Source: Thermoplasmata archaeon
Lineage (GTDB): Archaea > Thermoplasmatota > Thermoplasmata > UBA10834
DNA length: 36,629 bases
NCBI GenBank assembly: GCA_025457815.1
Contig: JALOTQ010000005.1
Span: 1-36,629 of the forward strand
Direction: 5' to 3'
In this document: positions 22,648 through 31,116 of the stretch, piece by piece
How the letters are laid out: each line of letters opens with the position of its first letter
Numbering within the stretch: position 1 is the stretch's first letter
Made by a program: the position numbers and the translations under genes
The notes under the pieces: model-generated
Databases searched by the model: none
Seen by the model: only the letters and a program-made list of their open reading frames with translations
Told to the model about the DNA's origin: nothing

Positions 22648-25400
22648 GCCGAGGCCCTCTTCGCGGAATTGAGGTTCTCCAGCGCCAACGCGTATGCGTG
22701 TTTGTCACCGGCGGCATCCGCAAGGCGCATCGCCTCCTGGTAATGCCTCGATGCAGCCGCAGAATCTCCTCTCTTCTCTTCGACGTTCCCACTTCGGATA
22801 TGAACCGCGATCAGGCCTTCGCTACTGCCTGTGACGAGGAGGCGCTTCTCAGCCTCCCCGAGCGATTTCGCGGCGGCCTCGAGGTCTCCAGAATCCTCGC
22901 TGACAAGAGCACTCAGAAGGTCCCGCTTCGCCATAATGCCGGGGTCGTTCATCGTGTCCGCCATCGTCGCGAACCTGGAGATCTCGCGCTGCGCCTTCTT
23001 GAGATCGCCCTGGGCGCGCCACAGGTTCGTGAGGGTTTCGGAAAGAGCTATGTCGCCCACGTCATAGCTGCGGCCGGTCTGAAACAACCCTCTCCTTCGC
23101 CTGAGGGCCGGGTTCGTCAGGGCCTTCTCGCACAGCTCGATAGCCTCGGCGTACCTGCTCTGGCCGCCAAGCACGTGCGCGGACGACGCTAGAACTCTCT
23201 TGGAGTCGGCTATCTCCCCTGAGCGTCTGAAGGCCTCCCCGGACTCGCGCAGGACACTGGCCGCCTCCGCAAGCCGCAGCTGTCCTGCCATCAGGTCGCC
23301 CAGGTTCTCCAGGCCTCTGGCCTCTCCAGAATGATCGCGCACGACATGGGCCAGTTTTATTGACTCCTTGAGCTTGACCTCGGCGTCGCCAAGCCTACCC
23401 TGGTCCGAATCAAGCAGCGCGAGGTTGTTGAGGCAGGCCGCTTGCGCCTGCCGGTCCTCGGCCTTGGAAGCTAGGGAGAGGGCCTTGTCATAGGCTTCCC
23501 GCGCTCTTCCAAAGTCGCCCTTCCGCCTCTGCACGCCGCCGATGTTGATCCATTCCCTGGCCTGTCCTTCGCGGTCCCCCGAACTCTCGTAAATCCTGAG
23601 CGCCTTCTCGTGCGCCAGGAGCGAATCAGAGAATCTCTGAATCCTCGACTGCAGCTTCGCGACCGTCTCAAGGACCAAGGCACGCCTATCGGAGTCAACG
23701 TCGCCTCCGAGGAGCGAGAGGCTCTCCTCGAAGTCCGCCAGGGCAAGCTCGATCTTGCCCATCGACTCGTTCAGCTGGCCTCTCAGGAACAGGAGCTGCG
23801 CATGATCCCTCGCAGCGGTCCCGCCTCTCGGAATTCTGGATACCAGAAGAAGGGTTTCCTCCGGGAATTCCTTCGCGAGCTCCTGGGCCCCGCTCACCGC
23901 TGCCTTGCGGGCGCGCTCGAAGTCGCCGGCTTCGACACTGTGATATAGCATCTCGAGCTGCCACTCGACGCCGGAATGGGATTCGCAGTAGGCCGCGGCC
24001 GTCTTATGGAGAGCGGTCTTCCTGGTCTGGCTCATGTGAGATGAGAAGAAATCCCTGAGCAGGTCGTGGGTCCAGATACCGTCCTGCTGCTCCAGCACGA
24101 GGGCCTTCTGCCTCAGGCCGGCAACGATCTTGTAGTCGATGTCCTGGACGGCATCGACGCGAATCGGGTGGCGGAATATGGACAGGAGTTCCAGGAGGTT
24201 CTTCTCGACCTCTGGAAGGTGAGAGTAGACTTCCCGCTCGATGAAGTCCACGACGTCCCCTTTCGCTTGTCCCTGCGCACCTCTCGCCATGAGGTTGATG
24301 AGGAGAGGATGGCCATGGCTCTGGTCCACCACGCGACCCGTATCTGAGGCCGCCAGAGTCTGGGCCATGCGCCATGCGGAATCCCGGTCGAGTCCGGTCA
24401 GCTCGATCCCGAAGTTCCCGGGCATGGTCCGTGAGAAGAAATGCGGGACAGTGCGAGAGAGCAGGACGGCCTTGCACCCCTTCGAGGTCTTCACTGCCTC
24501 CAGAAGCATAGGGAGTACGGTGCTCTGCTGGCGGTCCAGCTTGTGGACGTCGTCGAGGAACATCACGAATCGCTGTCCCGCGAGATCAGAGACCATTGTC
24601 TGATAGATCTCTGAGGCGGATGCATTCCCCTTCGACCTGGAGGAGAGTGCGGTCCTGCCGCATGCGGACAAGAATTCGGACAACGCGAGAAGGAATGAAC
24701 CCTCCGTGTCCCACTCCCTGAATGAGTACCAGAACATCGACCTCTTTCCTGAGAGTTCGTCGAAGGCCTTAGAGGCGAATGTGCTCTTGCCAATGCCAGG
24801 CATTCCCCATACGAGCACCGCGGACACGTCGGAACCTTCCAGAGCGTCAAGGAGCGCCTTTCGTTCTGAGTCCCTTCCGAAGAAGCTCTCGACCTTCGGC
24901 TTGCCCTGCACCCGCTCGACGAAGACCTGGGCTGCCGGTTGCGGTGCAGGTCTGCCGAAATCGACCACTCTGACGACATCGTTCGAACGGGCAACGTCGA
25001 CGATCTCGACCAGTCCCGGGGGTGCCCCGGAGGAGGCGCCAATCCTCCTGATCGAATCCTCGATTGTCAGCTCCTGAGTGGCCCCGTCATGCTCGAGCAC
25101 GACCTTGCGCTTGAGCACGTCGTTCCGCATGCCCAGGGCCGCCAGGCGGCCCTTCTCGGTCAGGAAGTAGGCCCTCCGTCTCTTCGGGGCGCCGCGCACG
25201 TGCGCGAGCCGGTCGAACACCAAGCCTTCCTCCTGTAGGCCCGACAGGGCCCGCGAGGCAGCGTGGACCTGAATCTGCAGCCTGTTGGCGATGCCTTCCT
25301 GGCTCGCCCCGAGAGGCACTTCGGGGTCATCCCGGTACCTGTCCAAGTCCCAGAGGTGGAGCAACAAGCGCTCGTTCTGAGACAGCACCAGACGCGGCAT
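22644..25400 (-). CDS. Winged-helix, STAND/NACHT-type ATPase and TPR regulator
   Basis: 918 residues. Residues about 1-95 form a winged helix-turn-helix (SQEGIANRLQIQVHAASRAL; LVFDRL...RRRAYFLTEKGR). After a linker comes a STAND-class P-loop ATPase at about 170-470: FFGRDSERKALLDALEG, Walker A GMPGIGKST (199-207), Walker B RFVMFLDDVH (about 278-287), sensor-like AVLLSRT and a GHPLLINLMA segment. Residues about 490-915 are tetratricopeptide repeats, with repeated units such as ALADFEESLSLLG, AREAYDKALSLA and ASRHYQEAMRLA. This is the MalT-like plan of signal-dependent regulators: TPRs sense a ligand, the ATPase oligomerises and the winged helix binds DNA. Some STAND proteins act in phage defence, but the DNA-binding start favours transcription control. 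Target genes may be the convergent dikinase-nucleotidyltransferase pair or the divergent surface protein at 25553. Confidence 0.9.
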   Translation of the reverse strand: MPRLVLSQNERLLLHLWDLDRYRDDPEVPLGASQEGIANRLQIQVHAASRALSGLQEEGLVFDRLAHVRGAPKRRRAYFLTEKGRLAALGMRNDVLKRKVVLEHDGATQELTIEDSIRRIGASSGAPPGLVEIVDVARSNDVVRVVDFGRPAPQPAAQVFVERVQGKPKVESFFGRDSERKALLDALEGSDVSAVLVWGMPGIGKSTFASKAFDELSGKRSMFWYSFREWDTEGSFLLALSEFLSACGRTALSSRSKGNASASEIYQTMVSDLAGQRFVMFLDDVHKLDRQQSTVLPMLLEAVKTSKGCKAVLLSRTVPHFFSRTMPGNFGIELTGLDRDSAWRMAQTLAASDTGRVVDQSHGHPLLINLMARGAQGQAKGDVVDFIEREVYSHLPEVEKNLLELLSIFRHPIRVDAVQDIDYKIVAGLRQKALVLEQQDGIWTHDLLRDFFSSHMSQTRKTALHKTAAAYCESHSGVEWQLEMLYHSVEAGDFERARKAAVSGAQELAKEFPEETLLLVSRIPRGGTAARDHAQLLFLRGQLNESMGKIELALADFEESLSLLGGDVDSDRRALVLETVAKLQSRIQRFSDSLLAHEKALRIYESSGDREGQAREWINIGGVQRRKGDFGRAREAYDKALSLASKAEDRQAQAACLNNLALLDSDQGRLGDAEVKLKESIKLAHVVRDHSGEARGLENLGDLMAGQLRLAEAASVLRESGEAFRRSGEIADSKRVLASSAHVLGGQSRYAEAIELCEKALTNPALRRRRGLFQTGRSYDVGDIALSETLTNLWRAQGDLKKAQREISRFATMADTMNDPGIMAKRDLLSALVSEDSGDLEAAAKSLGEAEKRLLVTGSSEGLIAVHIRSGNVEEKRGDSAAASRHYQEAMRLADAAGDKHAYALALENLNSAKRASA

Positions 25401-25552
25401 TGCACCCTTGAACGAACCCCTTCCCTAATACCCCTTTCGGAACGGATTTCGAAGATAAGGGGTGCAAAACGACCGCAAATCCCCTGTCAGCGTTCAAATA
25501 GCCTGGAATCGACTAGTCGAATCAGAAAGCCCAAGAAAGGAGGCAGAAAGAC

Positions 25553-27028
25553 ATGAACATGAGAACTGGCTCGAAGGCGGTCGGCTCCTTGGCGGCGGTG
25601 CTGCTGATGCTTCTGGGGATCTTCGCGATCCCTTCATCCGTATCAGCCCTGCCTGTCACCATAAACGACCAGCTGACGACAGAGTCTGGGACCACGACCG
25701 ATTTCGGCGGCGGGGACTACTTCTATGTGAAGTTCGGAACCGACGCATCGTTCGGCGTGGTCTGGGGAACTGAGGAGAGCGCGAACAACATCTACTTCGT
25801 GGCGGTTAAGGCGAGGTACCTCGGAGTAGCTCAGGTCTACGACGATGAGGGTAACAAGGTTCTCGACAACCGAACCGTCAAGATCTACACCGTTTACGCG
25901 GTGAAGCTCGAGGACGTCCTTGAGTTCAGCGACATAAACGGCAACGGCGTACTGCCCTACAAGAGGGTCTATGACACGGAGTTCAACTTCACGGGAGACT
26001 ACGTGTCGTCTGAGCCGATCTACAAGAAGGTGGACCTCAAGACCGCTTGGACGCAGTCGCAGGTGAACTACGAGGAGACAGATGACGAGAAGCTCTGGAG
26101 CTTCGACCTGACGGCCTCGGACCTGCCGTATATGCCGATGGACAGCTACACGGGCGAGACCGGTGACAACGTCCTGAACAACCTGACGCTGTCGTTCCAC
26201 CTGTCCGCCAACATGATCCAGATGGACAATGCCAGCCTCCCGCAGTGGAGGATCACGGTCCAGAAGTCCCTCGGCAACATGTGGTGGTTCTACGACGCCG
26301 AGAAGATGGACGACATACAGGTGAGCGGCAAGGTGATCTCCTACAACGCGAAGTGGGACCAGAGGATCGAAGGCTGGGACTACGACGTCGAGAACACCGT
26401 GAACGCGACGCTCCTGATGGAGTTCTCCGCTCTCGCTGGCAACTACATACCGGCTGGAGCCGCGACATGGATGACCATGAACATGGTCAGGACGATGAAC
26501 GAGTACGGTTACGCCTACTGCCGGGACGTCTCAGGGGATGTCAATCTGACCGAGACCACCGGGTTCTACCCGACCCCGAGGCCCTTGGCCTCTCCGCTGA
26601 TGAAGTTCGGCGGCGAGAAGACCAGGATCGGCGCCCTTGAATGGGTGTCGAACGTGACGGTCGACGGGGAGCAGGGTCAGGTACACTCTCAGGTGATGGC
26701 CGGCATACCGGTGTACGCATTCGCGATGAACGGCGCCCGGTTCGGCGGGTTCGCCGTGCTCGGCGCGATGACCTTCCCGGGCGGACAGCTAATCGACCAC
26801 GACCCGACCTTCAGCTCTGAGGCCTTGGTCGACGTCAGCACCGATGGCGCGTCCGCGATGCCTGTAGGGATGCTGCTCATCGGCGCCGCGGCCGCGGTGA
26901 TAATCATCATCGCGATCCTGGCGCTCGTGACCATGGACAAGAAGCCTGGTCAGAAGATGCAGCAGAACTACGAGAGGACCAAGGGGTCCCAGCCAGGCGA
27001 GTGGGCCAAGTACTACGACAAGAAGTAG
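25553..27028 (+). CDS. Type I membrane surface protein of unknown function
   Basis: 491 residues. The signal peptide covers about residues 1-32 (basic start, hydrophobic core, VSA-LP cleavage-like site). The ectodomain of about 410 residues has many N-x-S/T sites for archaeal N-glycosylation and beta-rich segments, including YFYVKFGTDASFGVVWGTEES. One transmembrane helix lies at about 444-466 (GMLLIGAAAAVIIIIAILALV), followed by a basic cytoplasmic tail ending EWAKYYDKK. No catalytic motif is seen. Strong preference for GC-rich optimal codons (GAC, AAC, AAG, CTG) suggests high expression, so a cell-envelope component is plausible but unproven. AAGGAGG lies about 10 nt before the ATG; a weak AT-rich element (TTCAAATA, 25493-25500) may be its TATA box. 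It diverges from the STAND regulator across 152 nt. Confidence 0.8.
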   Translation: MNMRTGSKAVGSLAAVLLMLLGIFAIPSSVSALPVTINDQLTTESGTTTDFGGGDYFYVKFGTDASFGVVWGTEESANNIYFVAVKARYLGVAQVYDDEGNKVLDNRTVKIYTVYAVKLEDVLEFSDINGNGVLPYKRVYDTEFNFTGDYVSSEPIYKKVDLKTAWTQSQVNYEETDDEKLWSFDLTASDLPYMPMDSYTGETGDNVLNNLTLSFHLSANMIQMDNASLPQWRITVQKSLGNMWWFYDAEKMDDIQVSGKVISYNAKWDQRIEGWDYDVENTVNATLLMEFSALAGNYIPAGAATWMTMNMVRTMNEYGYAYCRDVSGDVNLTETTGFYPTPRPLASPLMKFGGEKTRIGALEWVSNVTVDGEQGQVHSQVMAGIPVYAFAMNGARFGGFAVLGAMTFPGGQLIDHDPTFSSEALVDVSTDGASAMPVGMLLIGAAAAVIIIIAILALVTMDKKPGQKMQQNYERTKGSQPGEWAKYYDKK

Positions 27029-27044
27029 TCGGCCCGACCAAACC

Positions 27045-27065
27045 CTTTTCCATTCTGCTTTTTCG
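27045..27065 (+). terminator. T-rich archaeal-type termination region
   Basis: After the surface-protein stop the plus strand runs through cttttccattctgctttttc in the 37-nt gap to the convergent class V aminotransferase, then through more T-rich sequence inside its 3' end. Archaeal RNA polymerase terminates at such T-tracts without a hairpin. Confidence 0.5.
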
Positions 27066-28358
27066 TCATTTCTTCTTCTTGGTGGCGATCTCGTTGAGCG
27101 CCTTCAGGAAGGCGAGCACTTCCTCCCTCGTGTTGTAGTGCACGAAGGTCGCCCTCAGCATCGTCTTCGTCTTGTACTGTGCCGGAACTCTCGAGTAGTA
27201 GTCCTCGGCGCCGACAGCCAGAGCGTAGTCATCCCAGAGGGCCTTGGACACTTCGTGGTCGTCCAGCCCTTCGAGCTTGAATGCGAAGGTCGGGTCCCTG
27301 CCCATCTTCACGTTGACGTCTCGCGGGCCATAGAGCGTCAGCCCCGGGACATATCTGAGGCCGAGTATCTTGCCATATCCGTCGAGCACTATCCTGGAGA
27401 GGTCCTTCTCATAGGCCTCGATCTTCTCCATCGTCTGCTTGAGCTTCCCACTCCTCTGGGGCCCTGGCTTGGCCACGTCCTTGGATGATGGGTCGCCTAG
27501 CCAGACCAGGTAGTCGATGGCGCCCTTGATGGCGGCGAACATCGCCTGATCCCTGGTCCCGAGCTCCCACTTCTCCGGGCCGTGCTTCGGTGACGGGTCG
27601 ACCTTGTACGGATTGAGATTCTCGATGTGCTCCGGCTTCATGTACATGTAGCTGCCGTGCCTCGAGAAGAGCTTGTAACCTGAGAATACGTAGGCGTCGC
27701 AGCCGAGCTTCTTCACATCTGTCGGCCCATGAGCGACATGATGCACGCCATCCACGACGAACAGAGCCCCGGCCTCCTTCGCCATCTTGCCGATCTCGAC
27801 GAGATCCGAGCGGGTGCCGAGCACGTTGGAGGCGGCGGTCACGGCCACCACTTTCGTGTTCTTGTCTATCAGGCTCTTCATGTGCTCCATGTCGAGGAGG
27901 CCGCTCTCCAGGTGGAAGTTGGCGAACCTCACCTCTTTGATGAGGTCCATGCCCCCGAGCTCCGCCCACGGGTTGATGTTGGCGAAGTGCTCGTAGCCAG
28001 TCAGGACGATGTTCTCATCGCCCTTGAAGTCCCTGCTGAGCGCGTAACTCAGGGAGAAGAGCAGGCTCGTGCAGCTCTCGCCGGAAACGATGGTCTCGGG
28101 CCCGTCCGCCCTGAGAAGGTCGGCCACGGCCTTCCTGCCCTCGAGAATGACGTCTGATGCTCCCTTCGATTCGGGGAAGTAGTTGCCCACGTTCGCGCTC
28201 CAATCGACACGCGCGCGCGCCTCCGCCTCCGAGCTGCGCCTCGTGACCAAGGTGCCTGCCCCGTTGTCGAGGAACGCCCTCTTGCGGCCCGAGGGGTCAA
28301 CTTCAGCGGCCGGGAACTCCTTGCGGATCCTCCTGATAAGCTTGACGTCGAAGGTCAT
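27066..28358 (-). CDS. Class V PLP aminotransferase, cysteine-desulfurase-like, lacking the catalytic cysteine loop
   Basis: 430 residues, fold-type I PLP enzyme similar to the SufS/CsdA group. Visible: AFLDNGAGTLV near the start, SGESCTSLLFSLSYAL (phosphate loop), VTAASNVLGTRSDL, the VVDGVHHVAHG block whose Asp binds PLP, and the Schiff-base lysine K229 in FSGYKLFSRHG. Where desulfurases carry R-x-G-x-x-C-A, this protein has YYSRVPAQYKTKTMLRATFVHYNTREEV: there is no cysteine, so it should not act as a persulfide-forming desulfurase by the usual route. The FVHYNTxEE ending is like the 'cysteine desulfurase-like, VC1184' group, whose reaction is not settled. The ATG lies close behind a weak TATA-like stretch, so the message may be leaderless. 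It could be a lyase or aminotransferase on another amino acid. Confidence 0.87.
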   Translation of the reverse strand: MTFDVKLIRRIRKEFPAAEVDPSGRKRAFLDNGAGTLVTRRSSEAEARARVDWSANVGNYFPESKGASDVILEGRKAVADLLRADGPETIVSGESCTSLLFSLSYALSRDFKGDENIVLTGYEHFANINPWAELGGMDLIKEVRFANFHLESGLLDMEHMKSLIDKNTKVVAVTAASNVLGTRSDLVEIGKMAKEAGALFVVDGVHHVAHGPTDVKKLGCDAYVFSGYKLFSRHGSYMYMKPEHIENLNPYKVDPSPKHGPEKWELGTRDQAMFAAIKGAIDYLVWLGDPSSKDVAKPGPQRSGKLKQTMEKIEAYEKDLSRIVLDGYGKILGLRYVPGLTLYGPRDVNVKMGRDPTFAFKLEGLDDHEVSKALWDDYALAVGAEDYYSRVPAQYKTKTMLRATFVHYNTREEVLAFLKALNEIATKKKK

Positions 28359-28422
28359 GTGTGGGTGTATGGCAAGCGGGTTGATAAGAATTAGTCTGCC
28401 CTTGAAGGTGAATCAGGCGTCT

Positions 28423-28656
28423 TCAGCGGCATGAGCTGTGCTTGATGGCCCTCTTCGGACAGGCGTCGACGCATGCGCAGCACTGCACACATCCATCGAT
28501 GTTGGGGGCGGTCGTCTTACCCTTGACTAGCTCGTAGACGCCCGCGGGGCAGACATCCACGCACTTGCCTATGCCCTCGCACCTGTCGTAATCCACGGAG
28601 ATGACGACGCCGATCGACTCGCTCTTCCACTTCCTGACGGCGGCCAAGGAAAGCAC
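28423..28656 (-). CDS. Two-cluster ferredoxin with one ligand cysteine missing
   Basis: 77 residues. The second motif is complete: C56-x2-C59-x2-C62-x3-C66-P. The first is C26-x5-C32-x3-C36-P, with Ile29 where the second cysteine of a standard 4Fe-4S motif should be. The first cluster site therefore has three cysteines and may hold a 3Fe-4S cluster, as in several seven-iron ferredoxins, or an unusual 4Fe-4S cluster. It would carry low-potential electrons in the cytoplasm. The start is GTG at 28656, one base after the stop of the CorA-like gene, so translation is probably coupled; about 20 residues precede the ferredoxin core, and a later start is possible. Confidence 0.9.
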   Translation of the reverse strand: MLSLAAVRKWKSESIGVVISVDYDRCEGIGKCVDVCPAGVYELVKGKTTAPNIDGCVQCCACVDACPKRAIKHSSCR

Positions 28657-28657
28657 C

Positions 28658-29593
28658 CTACAGTATCTGCTTCCATCTGAAGAACGCCCAGAGAGCCGCG
28701 ACGGCCGTTGCGGAGATGATGATCACTATCCAGAATGCGTGCTCCGCGTCCTCGAACGGCAGCCCTACGTTCATGCTGAACCAGCTCGCGATCATCATCG
28801 GCAGTATCAGTATGAGGCTGATGGTTGTGAGCGTCTTCATGACGGTAGAGAGTGAGTTGGCGATGGCGGACTCGTAGGCGTTCAGTATGTTCGACATTAT
28901 CTCCCGGTAGATGGTGGTCATCTCGTAGAGCTGCGCGACGTCGTTCTCCAGGTCCTCCAGCGTGTCCAGCCTTTCCTTCGTGAGGTTCAGGTGCTTGGCC
29001 CTCGGGAGCATCGAGATGGCGTTGAGGTTGGACAGCAGCGCCGTGTTGAGGAGAATCAGGCCGTTGCTCAGCGCGAAGGCCGATGATGCCACGTTCTGCC
29101 GCTTCGGGCTGAGGATCTTCTCCTGGATGCCCGAGATGGTCCTCTCCATCGGCCTTACCTTGCGCTCGATATCCCGGTTGACCTTCCGGATTAGCGCGAT
29201 GAAGAGGTCGTCCTTCGTGTCTACCCTCAGCCTCCGCTTCGTCTCGGACGTGAGGTCCTGATGCGTGAAGGTGGACCCGATCCTGACAGTGATGATTCTG
29301 TCCTTCGTCAGGAAGAGCCCGGTGGGCATCGTCTCGATCCTGTCGCCGTTCCTCTCCTCTGAGAGCAGGTTCCTGAGCACCAGGAGGTCATAGGCCTCTT
29401 CGCTCTCCACCCTGGCTCGCTCGTTGGGGTCGAGACAGTCGGCGACATCCTGAAGGTCCAGCCCGAACTCCCTGTGGAGCAGCTCCACCTCGTCCGGCGA
29501 AGGGGCGATGGCGTCGATCCAAAGAGCGTCCCGAATCCTTGACGGACCCAGCTCCTTGAGCTCGCCCTCCTCCGGATGATAGAACTTGAACAT
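28658..29593 (-). CDS. CorA-family divalent cation transporter with SMN in place of GMN
   Basis: 311 residues. A cytoplasmic domain of about 245 residues (starting MFKFYHPEEGELKEL; LWIDAIAPSPDEVELLHREFGL; long helices with VMKTLTTISLILILPMMIASW) leads to two C-terminal transmembrane helices at about 252-271 and 284-303. CorA proteins form pentamers that conduct Mg2+ or other divalent ions. The family's hallmark tripeptide G-M-N at the pore mouth is S-M-N here (Ser273-Met274-Asn275, codon AGC). Replacement of the Gly is generally damaging in studied CorA proteins, so ion selectivity or activity may differ, as in ZntB-type relatives with altered signatures. The C-terminus is basic (FRWKQIL), as usual. 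The ferredoxin gene follows directly; the gap upstream to the nitroreductase gene is 96 nt. Confidence 0.92.
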   Translation of the reverse strand: MFKFYHPEEGELKELGPSRIRDALWIDAIAPSPDEVELLHREFGLDLQDVADCLDPNERARVESEEAYDLLVLRNLLSEERNGDRIETMPTGLFLTKDRIITVRIGSTFTHQDLTSETKRRLRVDTKDDLFIALIRKVNRDIERKVRPMERTISGIQEKILSPKRQNVASSAFALSNGLILLNTALLSNLNAISMLPRAKHLNLTKERLDTLEDLENDVAQLYEMTTIYREIMSNILNAYESAIANSLSTVMKTLTTISLILILPMMIASWFSMNVGLPFEDAEHAFWIVIIISATAVAALWAFFRWKQIL

Positions 29594-29689
29594 AGCCTGG
29601 CCTCCAGCTGCCTGCCCCCGGAAGCCCGTACCTGAGATATAGGCTTTCAGGGACGTACAGACATGTGCAAGGCTGCCCTCCGGTCGGCC

Positions 29690-30340
29690 TCAGTGGTACG
29701 GATTGCCCCACCGGTCCAGGAAGAAGTTGTCACCGACCGGTTTCCGCTCTGGCCTGACCTTCTCGGCCTCCTTCTGCTTGTCGGAGAGAAGGGAATCGTC
29801 TGTCCCCGGGTAGCCCACAATGACGCAGGTTATGACGACATTCTCCTCCGGGATGCCGAAGATAGCCTTCGCCTTCAGGGGATCGTAGCCCGCGATCGGA
29901 TGGGCCAGAAGCCCCAGCTCCGTCGCCCTGAGCTCCAGCTGGCCAATGGCGAGGCCTGTCGAGAATAGGAAGTAGTCCCTCTTGTCGCTCAACTGGCAGT
30001 CGTCCGGAGGTTTCGCGGACACTATCAGGATCAGGGGAGCCTTGGTCGCCCACACATTGCCCTTGGACAGAGTCTCCTTGGCCTTCGCCAAGGCCTCCTG
30101 ACCCTTGCACAGGACTATCCGCCAAGGCTGGTTGTTGAAGCAGCTGGCCGAGAGCCTCGCGGCCTCTATGAGAGCCTCGATCTTGTCGTCCTCTACAGGG
30201 CGTTCCGATATCGCTCTTCTCGCTCTCCTCGTGCGGACCGCTTCGGCTACATCCAAATCCTCACCAAGCGGAGAATCAATCACATCGGATTTAGAGTATT
30301 CACCGATTTTCCGATGGGTCACGCCCTGAACGACTTCCAA
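29690..30340 (-). CDS. Nitroreductase-family FMN oxidoreductase
   Basis: 216 residues. Motifs of the NADPH-dependent nitroreductase fold: an Arg-rich FMN-binding segment VRTRRARRAISERPV (about 35-49), the NNQPWRIV segment (69-76), DYFLFSTGLAIGQLELRATELGL for the dimer-interface helix, and VVITCVIVGYPG near the C-terminus. It should bind FMN as a homodimer and reduce small molecules with NAD(P)H. The natural substrate cannot be predicted. The frame opens at TTG 30340, which overlaps the upstream regulator gene by 22 nt; nitroreductases usually begin just before the V-x-x-R-R segment, so a later GTG near residue 20 is possible. Its place at the end of the ABC importer operon raises the thought of cobalamin lower-ligand synthase BluB, but the sequence looks like a general nitroreductase. 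Confidence 0.88.
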   Translation of the reverse strand: MEVVQGVTHRKIGEYSKSDVIDSPLGEDLDVAEAVRTRRARRAISERPVEDDKIEALIEAARLSASCFNNQPWRIVLCKGQEALAKAKETLSKGNVWATKAPLILIVSAKPPDDCQLSDKRDYFLFSTGLAIGQLELRATELGLLAHPIAGYDPLKAKAIFGIPEENVVITCVIVGYPGTDDSLLSDKQKEAEKVRPERKPVGDNFFLDRWGNPYH

Positions 30341-31116
30341 GATATCGCGTAGCCAGTGCCCTTCTTCAGATCTGCGACGGCGCTGAGCAGCTGGTCCACG
30401 GATTCCCTGGTCCCGCAGAAGACCACGTCCACCCCTCGGCTCATCGCGCTCATGGCGGACTCGACGGGTGCGTGGACGGTGTACATCTCCTCGGTTGCCT
30501 TCGACAAAAGTGACGCCCCGACCGCATCGCCAGCAGCAAGGAGGCCCGGGGATAGCTTCTCTATCTGCTCCCTGACGCGGTCCACATCCACTCCTTTGGA
30601 GCCGCCCTCCGTCTCGGACGGCGTCTCGATCACCAAGAGCTGGCCCAGCTCGAGGTCCACGATGCCTTCGAGCGCGCCTATACGGACGTCGTCTCCCTCC
30701 CGGGCGTCCTCGAGGGCGATGCCTTTGGAGGACGACCGCCTGCCAGGTATCGCCATCAACATGCCGTCTTCCATGGTCAGGCCGACGGACTTACCTCTCT
30801 TGACGTCTGCGCCAGCGATGGCGACGCAGGTGTCGACCACCCTTATCTTGCGCAGTATCCCGTCGACCTCGTGCTTGATGCCTGTGAAATGCTCCTGCAG
30901 CATCTGCATGCCGCGACGGCTGGGCTTCAGCTTCCCGACGGCCTCCTTCACCAGGCCTTCCTTCCTCATCTCCGCGATGTACTGGCTGACGGCCTGGACG
31001 GTGATGTCGAGCTTCGCCGCCACATCCTTCAGCTTCGCGTGGGGAGATTCGAGGATCTCGACCAGGATCAGCATCTCAGTGTTCCTCTTGAGGTCCCTCA
31101 GGTTCCGTCCTGTCAC
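30319..31116 (-). CDS. Winged-helix transcriptional regulator in the importer operon
   Basis: 265 residues. Residues about 12-85 form a winged helix (MLILVEILESPHAKLKDVAAKLDITVQAVSQYIAEMRKEGLVKEA), a plan common in archaeal regulators. The other 180 residues are a probable sensor domain: VVDTCVAIAGADVKRGKSVGLTMEDGMLMAIPG, then DVRIGALEGIVDLELGQLLVIETP and a C-terminal alpha/beta part with VDVVFCGTRESVDQLLSAVADLKKG. No cysteine-rich metal site is evident. The GTG start overlaps the stop of the ABC ATPase (GTGA), so the gene is translationally coupled to the importer and very likely controls it. The effector could be the imported corrinoid or a metal; not determinable here. Confidence 0.83.
   Translation of the reverse strand: MTGRNLRDLKRNTEMLILVEILESPHAKLKDVAAKLDITVQAVSQYIAEMRKEGLVKEAVGKLKPSRRGMQMLQEHFTGIKHEVDGILRKIRVVDTCVAIAGADVKRGKSVGLTMEDGMLMAIPGRRSSSKGIALEDAREGDDVRIGALEGIVDLELGQLLVIETPSETEGGSKGVDVDRVREQIEKLSPGLLAAGDAVGASLLSKATEEMYTVHAPVESAMSAMSRGVDVVFCGTRESVDQLLSAVADLKKGTGYAISWKSFRA

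Noticed and set aside
29690-30340. BluB (cobalamin lower-ligand synthase) for the nitroreductase
   Set aside because: The importer context is suggestive, but the NNQPWRI and VRTRRARRAI segments are those of general nitroreductases, and no BluB-specific feature was seen.
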